From Pseudomonas sp. TH43 (GTDB lineage: Bacteria > Pseudomonadota > Gammaproteobacteria > Pseudomonadales > Pseudomonadaceae): DNA of 64,000 nucleotides. Under the pieces are notes generated by a model. That model was not told the DNA's origin, made no database searches, and worked only from the letters and a program-made list of their open reading frames with translations. The position numbers were made by a program, and so were the translations under genes. Below are positions 18,094 through 24,991 of this stretch, piece after piece. Location: contig NZ_JAEKFI010000004.1 in assembly GCF_016650635.1 (NCBI RefSeq), positions 2,278,501-2,342,500 on the forward strand, written 5' to 3'. How positions within the stretch are numbered: the stretch's first letter is position 1; each line of letters starts with the position of its first letter.

Positions 18094-19383
18094 ATGGGTA
18101 AGAATGTCGTAGTCCTGGGCACCCAATGGGGTGATGAGGGCAAAGGCAAGATCGTTGATCTGCTGACCGAACATGCTGCCGCCGTAGTGCGCTACCAAGG
18201 TGGCCACAACGCTGGCCACACCCTGGTGATCGACGGCGAAAAAACCGTCTTGCACCTGATTCCGTCGGGCGTGCTGCGCGAAGGCGTGCAGTGCCTGATC
18301 GGCAACGGCGTAGTGGTTGCACCAGACGCCCTGCTGCGCGAGATCACCAAGCTGGAAGAGAAAGGCGTACCGGTGCGTGAGCGTCTGCGTATCAGCCCGT
18401 CCTGCCCGCTGATCCTGTCCTTCCACGTAGCGCTGGATCAGGCCCGTGAAAAGGCCCGTGGCGAGCTGAAGATCGGTACCACCGGTCGCGGCATCGGCCC
18501 GGCGTACGAAGACAAGGTTGCACGTCGTGGCCTGCGTGTTGGCGATCTGCTCAACATGCCGCGCTTTGAAGACAAGCTGCGTGAACTGGTGGAATACCAC
18601 AACTTCATGCTGGTGGGTTACTACAAAGAGCCGGCCATTGACTACGACAAGACGCTTGCCGAGTGCAAAGAATACGCTGAGCTGCTCAAGCCGCTGATGC
18701 TCGACGTGACTGCCGAGTTGCACGACCTGCGTCGCGCCGGTAAAGACATCATGTTCGAAGGCGCCCAGGGCTCCCTGCTGGACATCGACCACGGTACCTA
18801 CCCGTACGTGACCAGCTCCAACACCACCGCTGGCGGCGTTGCGACCGGCTCGGGCGTTGGCCCGATGTTCCTGGACTACATCCTGGGCATCACCAAGGCT
18901 TACACCACTCGCGTCGGTTCGGGCCCGTTCCCGACTGAGCTGTTCGACGAGGTCGGTGCACACCTGGCCAAACAAGGTCACGAGTTCGGTGCTACCACCG
19001 GCCGTGCCCGTCGTTGCGGCTGGTTTGACGCCGTTATCCTGCGTCGCGCTATCGACGTGAACAGCATCTCGGGCATCTGCCTGACCAAGCTGGACGTACT
19101 CGACGGCCTGGAAACCATCAACATTTGCGTCGGCTACAAAGACGCGCAAGGCAACGCCGTTGCTCCGACTGACGCTGATAGCTACGTGGGCCTGCAGCCT
19201 GTGTACGAAGAAGTGCCAGGCTGGACCGAATCGACCGTGGGTGCCAAAACCCTGGAAGAGCTGCCTGCTAACGCTCGTGCTTACATCAAGCGCGTTGAAG
19301 AATTGATCGGCGCGCCGATCGACATTATTTCGACGGGCCCGGATCGCAACGAAACCATCGTTCTGCGTCATCCGTTTGCTTGA
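18094..19383 (+). CDS. purA: Adenylosuccinate synthetase
   Basis: 429 residues from ATG 18094 (MGKNVVVLGTQWGDEGKGKIVD); an in-frame ATG at 18079 would add five non-family residues. The GDEGKGK loop, GGHNAGHT, TTGRGIGPAYEDK and TGRARRCGWFD motifs are complete. It makes adenylosuccinate from IMP and aspartate with GTP. The AGGACAAG ribosome site precedes the chosen start. Confidence 0.98.
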   Translation: MGKNVVVLGTQWGDEGKGKIVDLLTEHAAAVVRYQGGHNAGHTLVIDGEKTVLHLIPSGVLREGVQCLIGNGVVVAPDALLREITKLEEKGVPVRERLRISPSCPLILSFHVALDQAREKARGELKIGTTGRGIGPAYEDKVARRGLRVGDLLNMPRFEDKLRELVEYHNFMLVGYYKEPAIDYDKTLAECKEYAELLKPLMLDVTAELHDLRRAGKDIMFEGAQGSLLDIDHGTYPYVTSSNTTAGGVATGSGVGPMFLDYILGITKAYTTRVGSGPFPTELFDEVGAHLAKQGHEFGATTGRARRCGWFDAVILRRAIDVNSISGICLTKLDVLDGLETINICVGYKDAQGNAVAPTDADSYVGLQPVYEEVPGWTESTVGAKTLEELPANARAYIKRVEELIGAPIDIISTGPDRNETIVLRHPFA

Positions 19384-19402
19384 TAAGTTGTTGATGTAAA
19401 AA

Positions 19403-19432
19403 ACAAAGGCCCCTTAATCGGGGCCTTTGTCG
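19403..19432 (+). terminator. Intrinsic terminator of purA
   Basis: CAAAGGCCCC-TTAAT-CGGGGCCTTTG directly after purA, with a strong GC stem. The T run is short. Confidence 0.75.
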
Positions 19433-19522
19433 TTTATGCCTGTAGGACGGCATGACCTTTGCTGTGAATCTTCCTACAAGAGTGCCATCAATTTAATGGC
19501 GTCAGAAGTAGAGGTATTCACA

Positions 19523-21457
19523 GTGTCGGCCGTTCTCTCACTGTTACAAAGCCGGTTGTTGCGGCCTGTGTTCGTTACCCTTGGTATCGCCCTTTTGGTG
19601 CAGGTGTTGGTGGCGGTTGCCCTGACGCGGAGCACCGTGACGGCGCTGGAAGCAGATCTTGCACTGCGCCTCGGTGCCGACAGTCAGAAACTGTCCGGCG
19701 AACTGGAGCAGGCGGGACGTGAAGTCACGTCGAGCCTCGATGCCTTGTCCACCAGCACTCGTCAGCGTCTGACCGCTGGTCTGTCCTCGCGGCTGAAGGA
19801 CGAGCAGGCGCAGCTGCGTACGACATTGGAAAAGGATCTCAAGGATTCGGCCAATGACATGGCGCAGTTGCTGGCCTCGGTCGCCCCGCGCGCCATGTGG
19901 GACAGCGATGTGCCGACGCTTTCCGAGTTCGCCCGCCGTGCCCAGCGCAATCCCAACGTGCTGTTCGTGGTGTACGACGACGCCACCGGTCAACACCTGA
20001 CCCGCTATCTCAATCGCGAAAACCCGATCAACAAGGCCTTGCTGGAAAAGGGCCAGGGTGAGCGCGCGCTGGATAAAGTGCTGGACGCGGCGAAGAACGA
20101 TCCGTCGGTCTACTACCTCGAGGCTTCGATCAATCCCAACGGCGTGGAAATCGGCAAGGTGTTGATGGGTGTTTCCACCGCTTCGGTCGAAACCGATCTT
20201 GCTGCGCTGGATAAACGTTTTTCGGCGCTGATCGCCAGCAGTGATCAACTGGTCGGCGACAGTCTCAAAGGTGCAGCCGCGGACAGCGCTACAGCGATGC
20301 GCGCACGCCTGCAATCGGCACAGTCCACCGCTGCCGAGATGAAAGCCAATACCGCCAGCACCGTGCAAGACGCCGCCGCGACCCTGCGCTGGAGAATCGG
20401 CATGGGCCTGGCGCTGGTGGGGCTCGGTGTGCTGCTGTTGCTGGCCGTGGTGTTGGGTCATCGTGTGGTCAACCGACTGAAGATGCTCAACGCGGCCATG
20501 GATGATCTTGCTGCCGGTGAGGGCGATCTGACCAAGCGAGTGCAGATCAACAGCAAGGACGAGATCGGCGACATGGCCTCTGCGGTCAATCGCTTTGTGG
20601 ATAAGTTGCAACCGATCGTGCGCGAGGCAGGCGACGTGGCTCAGCGTACCGGCGTGGAAATCGGCGCGATGACCCTGCGCAATGCCGGTGCCGACGCCGC
20701 AGCGGGTATGCAGCGTGACGAAGTCGCCGAAAGCCTGCGCGCGCTGTCGCAAATGGCTGACGAGGCGCAGTCGGAAAGCCACGCGATGCAGGCGGCGTTG
20801 AAGCAGGTGGTGGATATCCGCCAGGCCACGGATGAAAACACCCGCACGTCAGCCAAGGTTGGCGGTTTGATCGAGGCGCTGGCCGGGCAAGTCGATACCG
20901 GGGCGAAAGTCATCGAGCGACTGGCTCAACAGAGTGAGCAGATCGAAGTGGTGCTGACGGTGATTCATGGCATCGCCGAGCAGACCAACTTGTTGGCATT
21001 GAACGCGGCCATCGAAGCGGCAAGGGCCGGCGAGACCGGACGTGGTTTTGCGGTAGTGGCGGACGAAGTGCGTGCGCTGGCGAGCAAAACGCAAAGCTCC
21101 ACCGGCGACATTCAGGCGCACATCGTTGCCCTGCAACAGGGCGCGCGTGAAGCGGTAGAGGCCATCGGTCAGGCCGGTCGACAGGCCAGTGAAGGGTTGC
21201 TGGTGTTGCGTGACAGCGCGCGGTTGCAGCAGTCGGTGCAGGCATCGGTCGAGCAGGTGCATGCGGCAATTGGTCTGGCGACACAGGCCGCTGCGCATCA
21301 GGCGCAAGGCGCACAGGCAGTGCGCGGGCGGGTCGAAACGATTCACGCGCAGGCCGAAAAAGCGGCTCAAGCGGTGGTGGAAACCACGGCGAGTGGCAAG
21401 GTGCTGGATGGTCTGGCGGCGCAGCTCAAGGCGAGTCTGGGGCAGTTCAGGGCTTGA
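19523..21457 (+). CDS. Methyl-accepting chemotaxis protein
   Basis: 644 residues if it starts at GTG 19523 (VSAVLSLLQSRLLRPVF), which has AGAGG 9 bases upstream and gives a normal N-terminal membrane anchor; ATG 19496 is the alternative. Order: membrane segment (about 13-33), periplasmic sensing region of about 250 residues rich in helical repeats, second membrane segment (about 290-312, LALVGLGVLLLLAVVLGH), HAMP domain and a signalling domain with the conserved tip IAEQTNLLALNAAIEAARAG. It reports ligand binding to CheA/CheW. No ligand can be predicted. Confidence 0.93.
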   Translation: MSAVLSLLQSRLLRPVFVTLGIALLVQVLVAVALTRSTVTALEADLALRLGADSQKLSGELEQAGREVTSSLDALSTSTRQRLTAGLSSRLKDEQAQLRTTLEKDLKDSANDMAQLLASVAPRAMWDSDVPTLSEFARRAQRNPNVLFVVYDDATGQHLTRYLNRENPINKALLEKGQGERALDKVLDAAKNDPSVYYLEASINPNGVEIGKVLMGVSTASVETDLAALDKRFSALIASSDQLVGDSLKGAAADSATAMRARLQSAQSTAAEMKANTASTVQDAAATLRWRIGMGLALVGLGVLLLLAVVLGHRVVNRLKMLNAAMDDLAAGEGDLTKRVQINSKDEIGDMASAVNRFVDKLQPIVREAGDVAQRTGVEIGAMTLRNAGADAAAGMQRDEVAESLRALSQMADEAQSESHAMQAALKQVVDIRQATDENTRTSAKVGGLIEALAGQVDTGAKVIERLAQQSEQIEVVLTVIHGIAEQTNLLALNAAIEAARAGETGRGFAVVADEVRALASKTQSSTGDIQAHIVALQQGAREAVEAIGQAGRQASEGLLVLRDSARLQQSVQASVEQVHAAIGLATQAAAHQAQGAQAVRGRVETIHAQAEKAAQAVVETTASGKVLDGLAAQLKASLGQFRA

Positions 21458-21477
21458 TGTTGTCTGGTAGGGCCACA

Positions 21478-21540
21478 TCGCGAGCAGGCTCGCTCCCACA
21501 TTGGAATGCATTTTTCCTGTGGGAGCGAGCCTGCTCGCGA
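21478..21540. repeat. Family A REPIN-like repeat pair
   Basis: Two 23-base arms (21478-21500 and 21518-21540) are perfect inverted copies, TCGCGAGCAGGCTCGCTCC... and its complement. It lies between the convergent chemoreceptor and iron permease genes and could fold as a hairpin at both messenger ends. Confidence 0.9.
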
Positions 21541-21548
21541 AAGCTATA

Positions 21549-23114
21549 TCAGCGGCTCAAATACATCCGAGTCGTAAGCAAATACACAGGCAATCCGGAA
21601 ACCACAATCAACAACGCCGCATAAGGCGCCGCCGCCGCAAACTCGACATTCGCCGTATGTGCCCAGACCTCGGTCGCCAAGGTGTTCAGCCCGGTCGGGC
21701 TGAGCAGCAACGTCGCCGTCAATTCCTTCATCGCATCGAGAAACACCAGCGCAAACGCCGCGCCCAATGCCGGGAAGATGATCGGCAGCGTCACCCGGCA
21801 AAACGCCGTGAACGACGAAGCCCCCAGCGTACGCGCAGCCTCTTCCAATTGCGGCGCAGCCTTGTTCAATGCCGTACGAATCGGCGCCTGAGCCAACGGC
21901 AAAAACAGCAGCGCATAAGCGATCAGCAAGAGCCCGGAGGTCTGGTACAGCACGGGCACGTAATGCAGCGCGAAATACACCAGCGTCAGCGCAATCACCA
22001 ACCCCGGCAACGCATGCAGCAGGTACGGCAAGCGCTCGGCCCAGATCGCCAATTGGCCTTTGTAACGCACCACCAGCAGCCCGACCGGCACCGCCAACAC
22101 CAGACACAGCGCCGCACCGCCAAGTGATAGCGCCAGCGACGACAGCAGCGCCTCGGTAATCGCCGCCACCGGGAATGCCGCCGATGAACCGACCGCCAGC
22201 CAATACGCCAGCATCCCCAGCGGAATCCCGCTGCCGACAATTGCCAGCAACAGGCAATACAGCTGACCGACCGCCGCCCACGGACCCAGTCGAACCTGTT
22301 CGGCCTGACGTGCAGCGCCTTGTCCGGTGCGCACATGCCGGCCCTTGCCGCGCACGCGCAGCTCCAGCCACAACAGCACCAGACACAGCGCGAGCAACAC
22401 GGCAGAGAGCATCGCCGCATTGGCGTTGCTGAATTCCAATTCGAACTGTTGGTAGATGGCTGTGGTGAAGGTTTGCAGGCCGATGATCGACAGGGCGCCG
22501 AATTCCACCAGCATGTGCAGGGCAATCAGCAGCGAGCCGGCCAGCAACGACGGCCAAAGCAGGGGCAGGGTGACACGGAAGAACACGCCCCAGCGGTTCT
22601 GTCCAAGGGTGCGGGCAGATTCTTCAAGCGAGGGATCCAGGTTGCGCAGGGTTGCCGCGACCGGCAGAAAAATCAGCGGGTATTTCGATAGGCTCATCAC
22701 CAGAATCGCACCGCCGAGGCCTTCGAACTGTGCGCTCAGCGAAACCCAGGTAAAGCTGCTGACAAAGGCTGGCACAGCGAACGGCAGGCACAGAATCACG
22801 CCCCACAAACGTCGCCCCGGCAGATTGCTGCGTTCCAGCAGCCAGGCCAGCGACAGGCCAATCACGCCACAGGTGATGGTTACGCCGACCATCAACGCCA
22901 GGGTATTGCGCAGCAGGCCGAACACGTAGGGGCGCCACAACAAGTGCAGCGCCTCGGCCCAACCGGCCTGCCAGGCTTTGAGCCCGACGTAGGCCAGTGG
23001 CAACAGGCTCATCACCACCAGCAATAGCACCGGCAGCACTAGCCAGATCGACGGGCGCTTGCGCCTTGGTACGTAACCCCCGCGCGCGGCGGGGGCGGAT
23101 AACGATGCGGCCAT
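21549..23114 (-). CDS. Iron(III) ABC transporter permease (FbpB/SfuB type)
   Basis: 521 residues with about 12 membrane segments, a fused two-domain permease. Each half has the cytoplasmic EAA loop that docks the ATPase: EESARTLGQNRWGVFFRVTLP and EEAARTLGASSFTAFCRVTLP. It moves ferric iron delivered by the periplasmic binding protein encoded just upstream. Its start codon overlaps the stop of that gene (TGATG). No ATP-binding subunit is adjacent, so an ATPase encoded elsewhere must serve it. Confidence 0.92.
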   Translation of the reverse strand: MAASLSAPAARGGYVPRRKRPSIWLVLPVLLLVVMSLLPLAYVGLKAWQAGWAEALHLLWRPYVFGLLRNTLALMVGVTITCGVIGLSLAWLLERSNLPGRRLWGVILCLPFAVPAFVSSFTWVSLSAQFEGLGGAILVMSLSKYPLIFLPVAATLRNLDPSLEESARTLGQNRWGVFFRVTLPLLWPSLLAGSLLIALHMLVEFGALSIIGLQTFTTAIYQQFELEFSNANAAMLSAVLLALCLVLLWLELRVRGKGRHVRTGQGAARQAEQVRLGPWAAVGQLYCLLLAIVGSGIPLGMLAYWLAVGSSAAFPVAAITEALLSSLALSLGGAALCLVLAVPVGLLVVRYKGQLAIWAERLPYLLHALPGLVIALTLVYFALHYVPVLYQTSGLLLIAYALLFLPLAQAPIRTALNKAAPQLEEAARTLGASSFTAFCRVTLPIIFPALGAAFALVFLDAMKELTATLLLSPTGLNTLATEVWAHTANVEFAAAAPYAALLIVVSGLPVYLLTTRMYLSR

Positions 23115-24124
23115 CAGTTCAAGCCAACTTCACGTTCCAGTTCCAGCGCTTCTTCGGCGTTGCCCAGATCGGCCGGCGTTACATTCGGCGCTTCCAGTTC
23201 GCTGAACGGCTTGAGCCCGCGATCCGATTCCATGCCTTTGTGCAGCGGGTATTCGGCAGTGGTCTGAGTGATCACGCGCTGACCTTCTTCGCTGGCCATG
23301 TAGGCAAGAAATTGCTGAGCTTCTTTTGGATGTTTGCTGGATTTCAGCACGGCAGCGCTGGAAACAGTGATCAAGCCGCCGACGTCGCCGCCGGTGAAGT
23401 AATGCAGTTTCGAATCCAGCTTGCCTTTCTCGCGCTGCAGGGCGAACCAGTAGTAGTTGTTCACCAGTACCGTGGCGACTTCGCCGTTTTCCACGGCTTT
23501 GAGGGCGACCATATTGTTGCTATAGGTCTTGCCGAACGCACGCAGGCCAGTCAGCCATTCTTCGGCAGCATCACGACCGTGCACCTTGATGATCGCAACG
23601 GCCTGTTCCTGGAACGCGCCGCTGGTCGGTACGAAGCCGACTTTGCCTTGCCATTTCGGATCGGAGAATTCCAATACCGATTTCGGCAGGTCTTTTTCAT
23701 CGACCAGTTTCGGGTTGTAAGCGACTACGCGAACCCGCGCCGTCACGCCGATCCAGGTGCCGTTACCAGCCACGTATTTTTCCGGCAGGACGGCCAAGGT
23801 GGCGTCATCAGTCTTGGCCAGCAGGCCGAGCTCGCCGAGATTGTTCAGCGGTGGCGATTCTTCGGTGTAGATCACGTCGGCGGGGGAGCGATCGCCTTCT
23901 TCGATGATCTGGCTGGCGAGTTGATTGCTGCTGCCTTTGCGGACATTGACATGAATGCCGGTCTTGGCTTCGAAGGCTTTGGCGATCGCGTCGCCGACTT
24001 CCTTGTGCTGGCCGTTATAGAGAGTCAGGGAAACCGCATCGGCAGCCTGGGTGAGGGGAGTGGCGAGCGCCAGGCCGAGGAGGGTGAAGGTCAGGCCTCG
24101 GCGCAGGGTATTTCGAAACGTCAT
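23114..24124 (-). CDS. Iron(III) ABC transporter substrate-binding protein (FbpA type)
   Basis: 336 residues. A signal peptide (TFRNTLRRGLTFTLLGLALATPLTQAADA) is followed by an extracellular solute-binding domain with the FbpA-like beginning SLTLYNGQHKEVGDAIAKAFE and ...YTEESPPLNNLGELG. It binds ferric iron in the periplasm and passes it to the permease. It is first in a two-gene operon. No ferric uptake regulator box was identified with confidence upstream; TGATAAACGATATTGTTTCTC (24166-24186) has the A/T-rich look of one. Confidence 0.92.
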   Translation of the reverse strand: MTFRNTLRRGLTFTLLGLALATPLTQAADAVSLTLYNGQHKEVGDAIAKAFEAKTGIHVNVRKGSSNQLASQIIEEGDRSPADVIYTEESPPLNNLGELGLLAKTDDATLAVLPEKYVAGNGTWIGVTARVRVVAYNPKLVDEKDLPKSVLEFSDPKWQGKVGFVPTSGAFQEQAVAIIKVHGRDAAEEWLTGLRAFGKTYSNNMVALKAVENGEVATVLVNNYYWFALQREKGKLDSKLHYFTGGDVGGLITVSSAAVLKSSKHPKEAQQFLAYMASEEGQRVITQTTAEYPLHKGMESDRGLKPFSELEAPNVTPADLGNAEEALELEREVGLN

Positions 24125-24165
24125 TCGCAGGGTTCCTCACTGTCGCATTGCAAAAACTTGCAACA

Positions 24166-24186
24166 ATGATAAACGATATTGTTTCT
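24166..24186 (-). promoter_or_regulatory. Possible Fur-box-like sequence upstream of the iron transporter
   Basis: TGATAAACGATATTGTTTCT partly matches the 19-base Fur consensus of GATAATGATAATCATTATC and lies about 45 bases before the binding-protein gene. The match is weak, so this is a suggestion based mainly on gene function. Confidence 0.3.
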
Positions 24187-24238
24187 CAAGTGCGCCTTGC
24201 GGGACGACGCAGGGTCTGGTACTGCTCATGCGCTGAAA

Positions 24239-24320
24239 TGTAGGAGCTGCCGCAGGCTGCGATCTTTTGATCTGTTTTTAAAGCAAGATCAAGAGATCGC
24301 AGCCTTCGGCAGCTCCTACA
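24239..24320. repeat. Family B palindromic intergenic repeat
   Basis: TGTAGGAGCTGCCGCAGGCT ... AGCCTTCGGCAGCTCCTACA with an ATCTTTTGATC-type centre. It lies between the iron transporter promoter and the tRNA genes. Confidence 0.9.
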
Positions 24321-24353
24321 GGGGGATTGTGTTTTTTCGGAAGCCAGAAACGC

Positions 24354-24378
24354 AAAAACCCGCTTTCGCGGGTTTTTG
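24354..24378 (-). terminator. Terminator of the downstream tRNA-Leu copy
   Basis: AAAAACCCGC-TTTC-GCGGGTTTTT, about 33 bases past the CCA end of the tRNA at 24411-24497. The same stem sequence recurs at 24616-24639 after the other copy. Confidence 0.85.
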
Positions 24379-24410
24379 TGAAATCCAAGGTCGTAACCTT
24401 GAATTTGAAT

Positions 24411-24497
24411 TGGTGCCCAGAAGAAGACTCGAACTTCCACGACCGTAAGGTCACCAGCACCTGAAGCTGGCGTGTCTACCAATTTCACCATCTGGGC
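24411..24497 (-). tRNA. tRNA-Leu(CAG), copy 2
   Basis: 87 bases including encoded CCA. Read on the minus strand it starts GCCCAGATGG, has the D arm AAATTGGTAGACAC, anticodon stem-loop CCAGC-TTCAGGT-GCTGG (anticodon CAG), a long variable arm TGACCTTACGGTCG as in class II tRNAs, T arm GTTCGAGTC and ends CTGGGCACCA. The acceptor stem pairs fully. Confidence 0.96.
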
Positions 24498-24532
24498 AAT
24501 CATCGCTAGCGTTGCCGCTGTTGATGTGGCGC

Positions 24533-24561
24533 ACTATACGGAGCGCTTTTTGATCTGTAAA
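24533..24561 (-). promoter_or_regulatory. Promoter of tRNA-Leu copy 2
   Basis: On the minus strand TTTACA (24556-24561), exactly 17 bases, TATAGT (24533-24538), about 36 bases before the tRNA 5' end. A GC-rich discriminator (GCGCC) follows the -10, as in stringently controlled stable RNA promoters. Confidence 0.8.
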
Positions 24562-24615
24562 CCCCTGATTTAATTTTAATAAATCAGTTTTAACAAAAGC
24601 GTTCCTTAGAATGCA

Positions 24616-24639
24616 AAAAACCCGCTTTCGCGGGTTTTT
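24616..24639 (-). terminator. Terminator of tRNA-Leu copy 1
   Basis: AAAAACCCGC-TTTC-GCGGGTTTTT about 40 bases past the CCA end of the tRNA at 24679-24765. Confidence 0.85.
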
Positions 24640-24678
24640 GTATGAGTCTTGAAACTGATCTAGTCTCAAACTCGAAAT

Positions 24679-24765
24679 TGGTGCCCAGAAGAAGACTCGA
24701 ACTTCCACGACCGTAAGGTCACCAGCACCTGAAGCTGGCGTGTCTACCAATTTCACCATCTGGGC
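24679..24765 (-). tRNA. tRNA-Leu(CAG), copy 1
   Basis: 87 bases including CCA; over its length it reads the same as the copy at 24411-24497. Anticodon CAG from loop TTCAGGT. Confidence 0.96.
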
Positions 24766-24801
24766 AGCATCGGCAGCGCTTGTGCGTCGTCGATGGCGCG
24801 C

Positions 24802-24830
24802 ACTATACGGAGCGTGTTTTTAACTGTAAA
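24802..24830 (-). promoter_or_regulatory. Promoter of tRNA-Leu copy 1
   Basis: TTTACA (24825-24830), 17 bases, TATAGT (24802-24807) on the minus strand; same boxes and spacing as copy 2, but a different spacer, so the core promoter is conserved while the rest has drifted. Confidence 0.8.
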
Positions 24831-24991
24831 CCCCTCTCAGCAAAAAATATGATTTTTTTTACCAGCGGTGGTCAAAACGGCTTGCGAGCGTAGTGACAGG
24901 GCTTGAGAAGAGCCTTATAGAGTCGGAAATTTCCCGTTTCATGGCGCCTATGCCAAACTAACCCGCATATAGACAAGGTGAAAACTCTCTA

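Noticed and set aside
17842..19371. A 509-codon open frame on the minus strand
   Set aside because: Antisense to purA and the end of hisZ.
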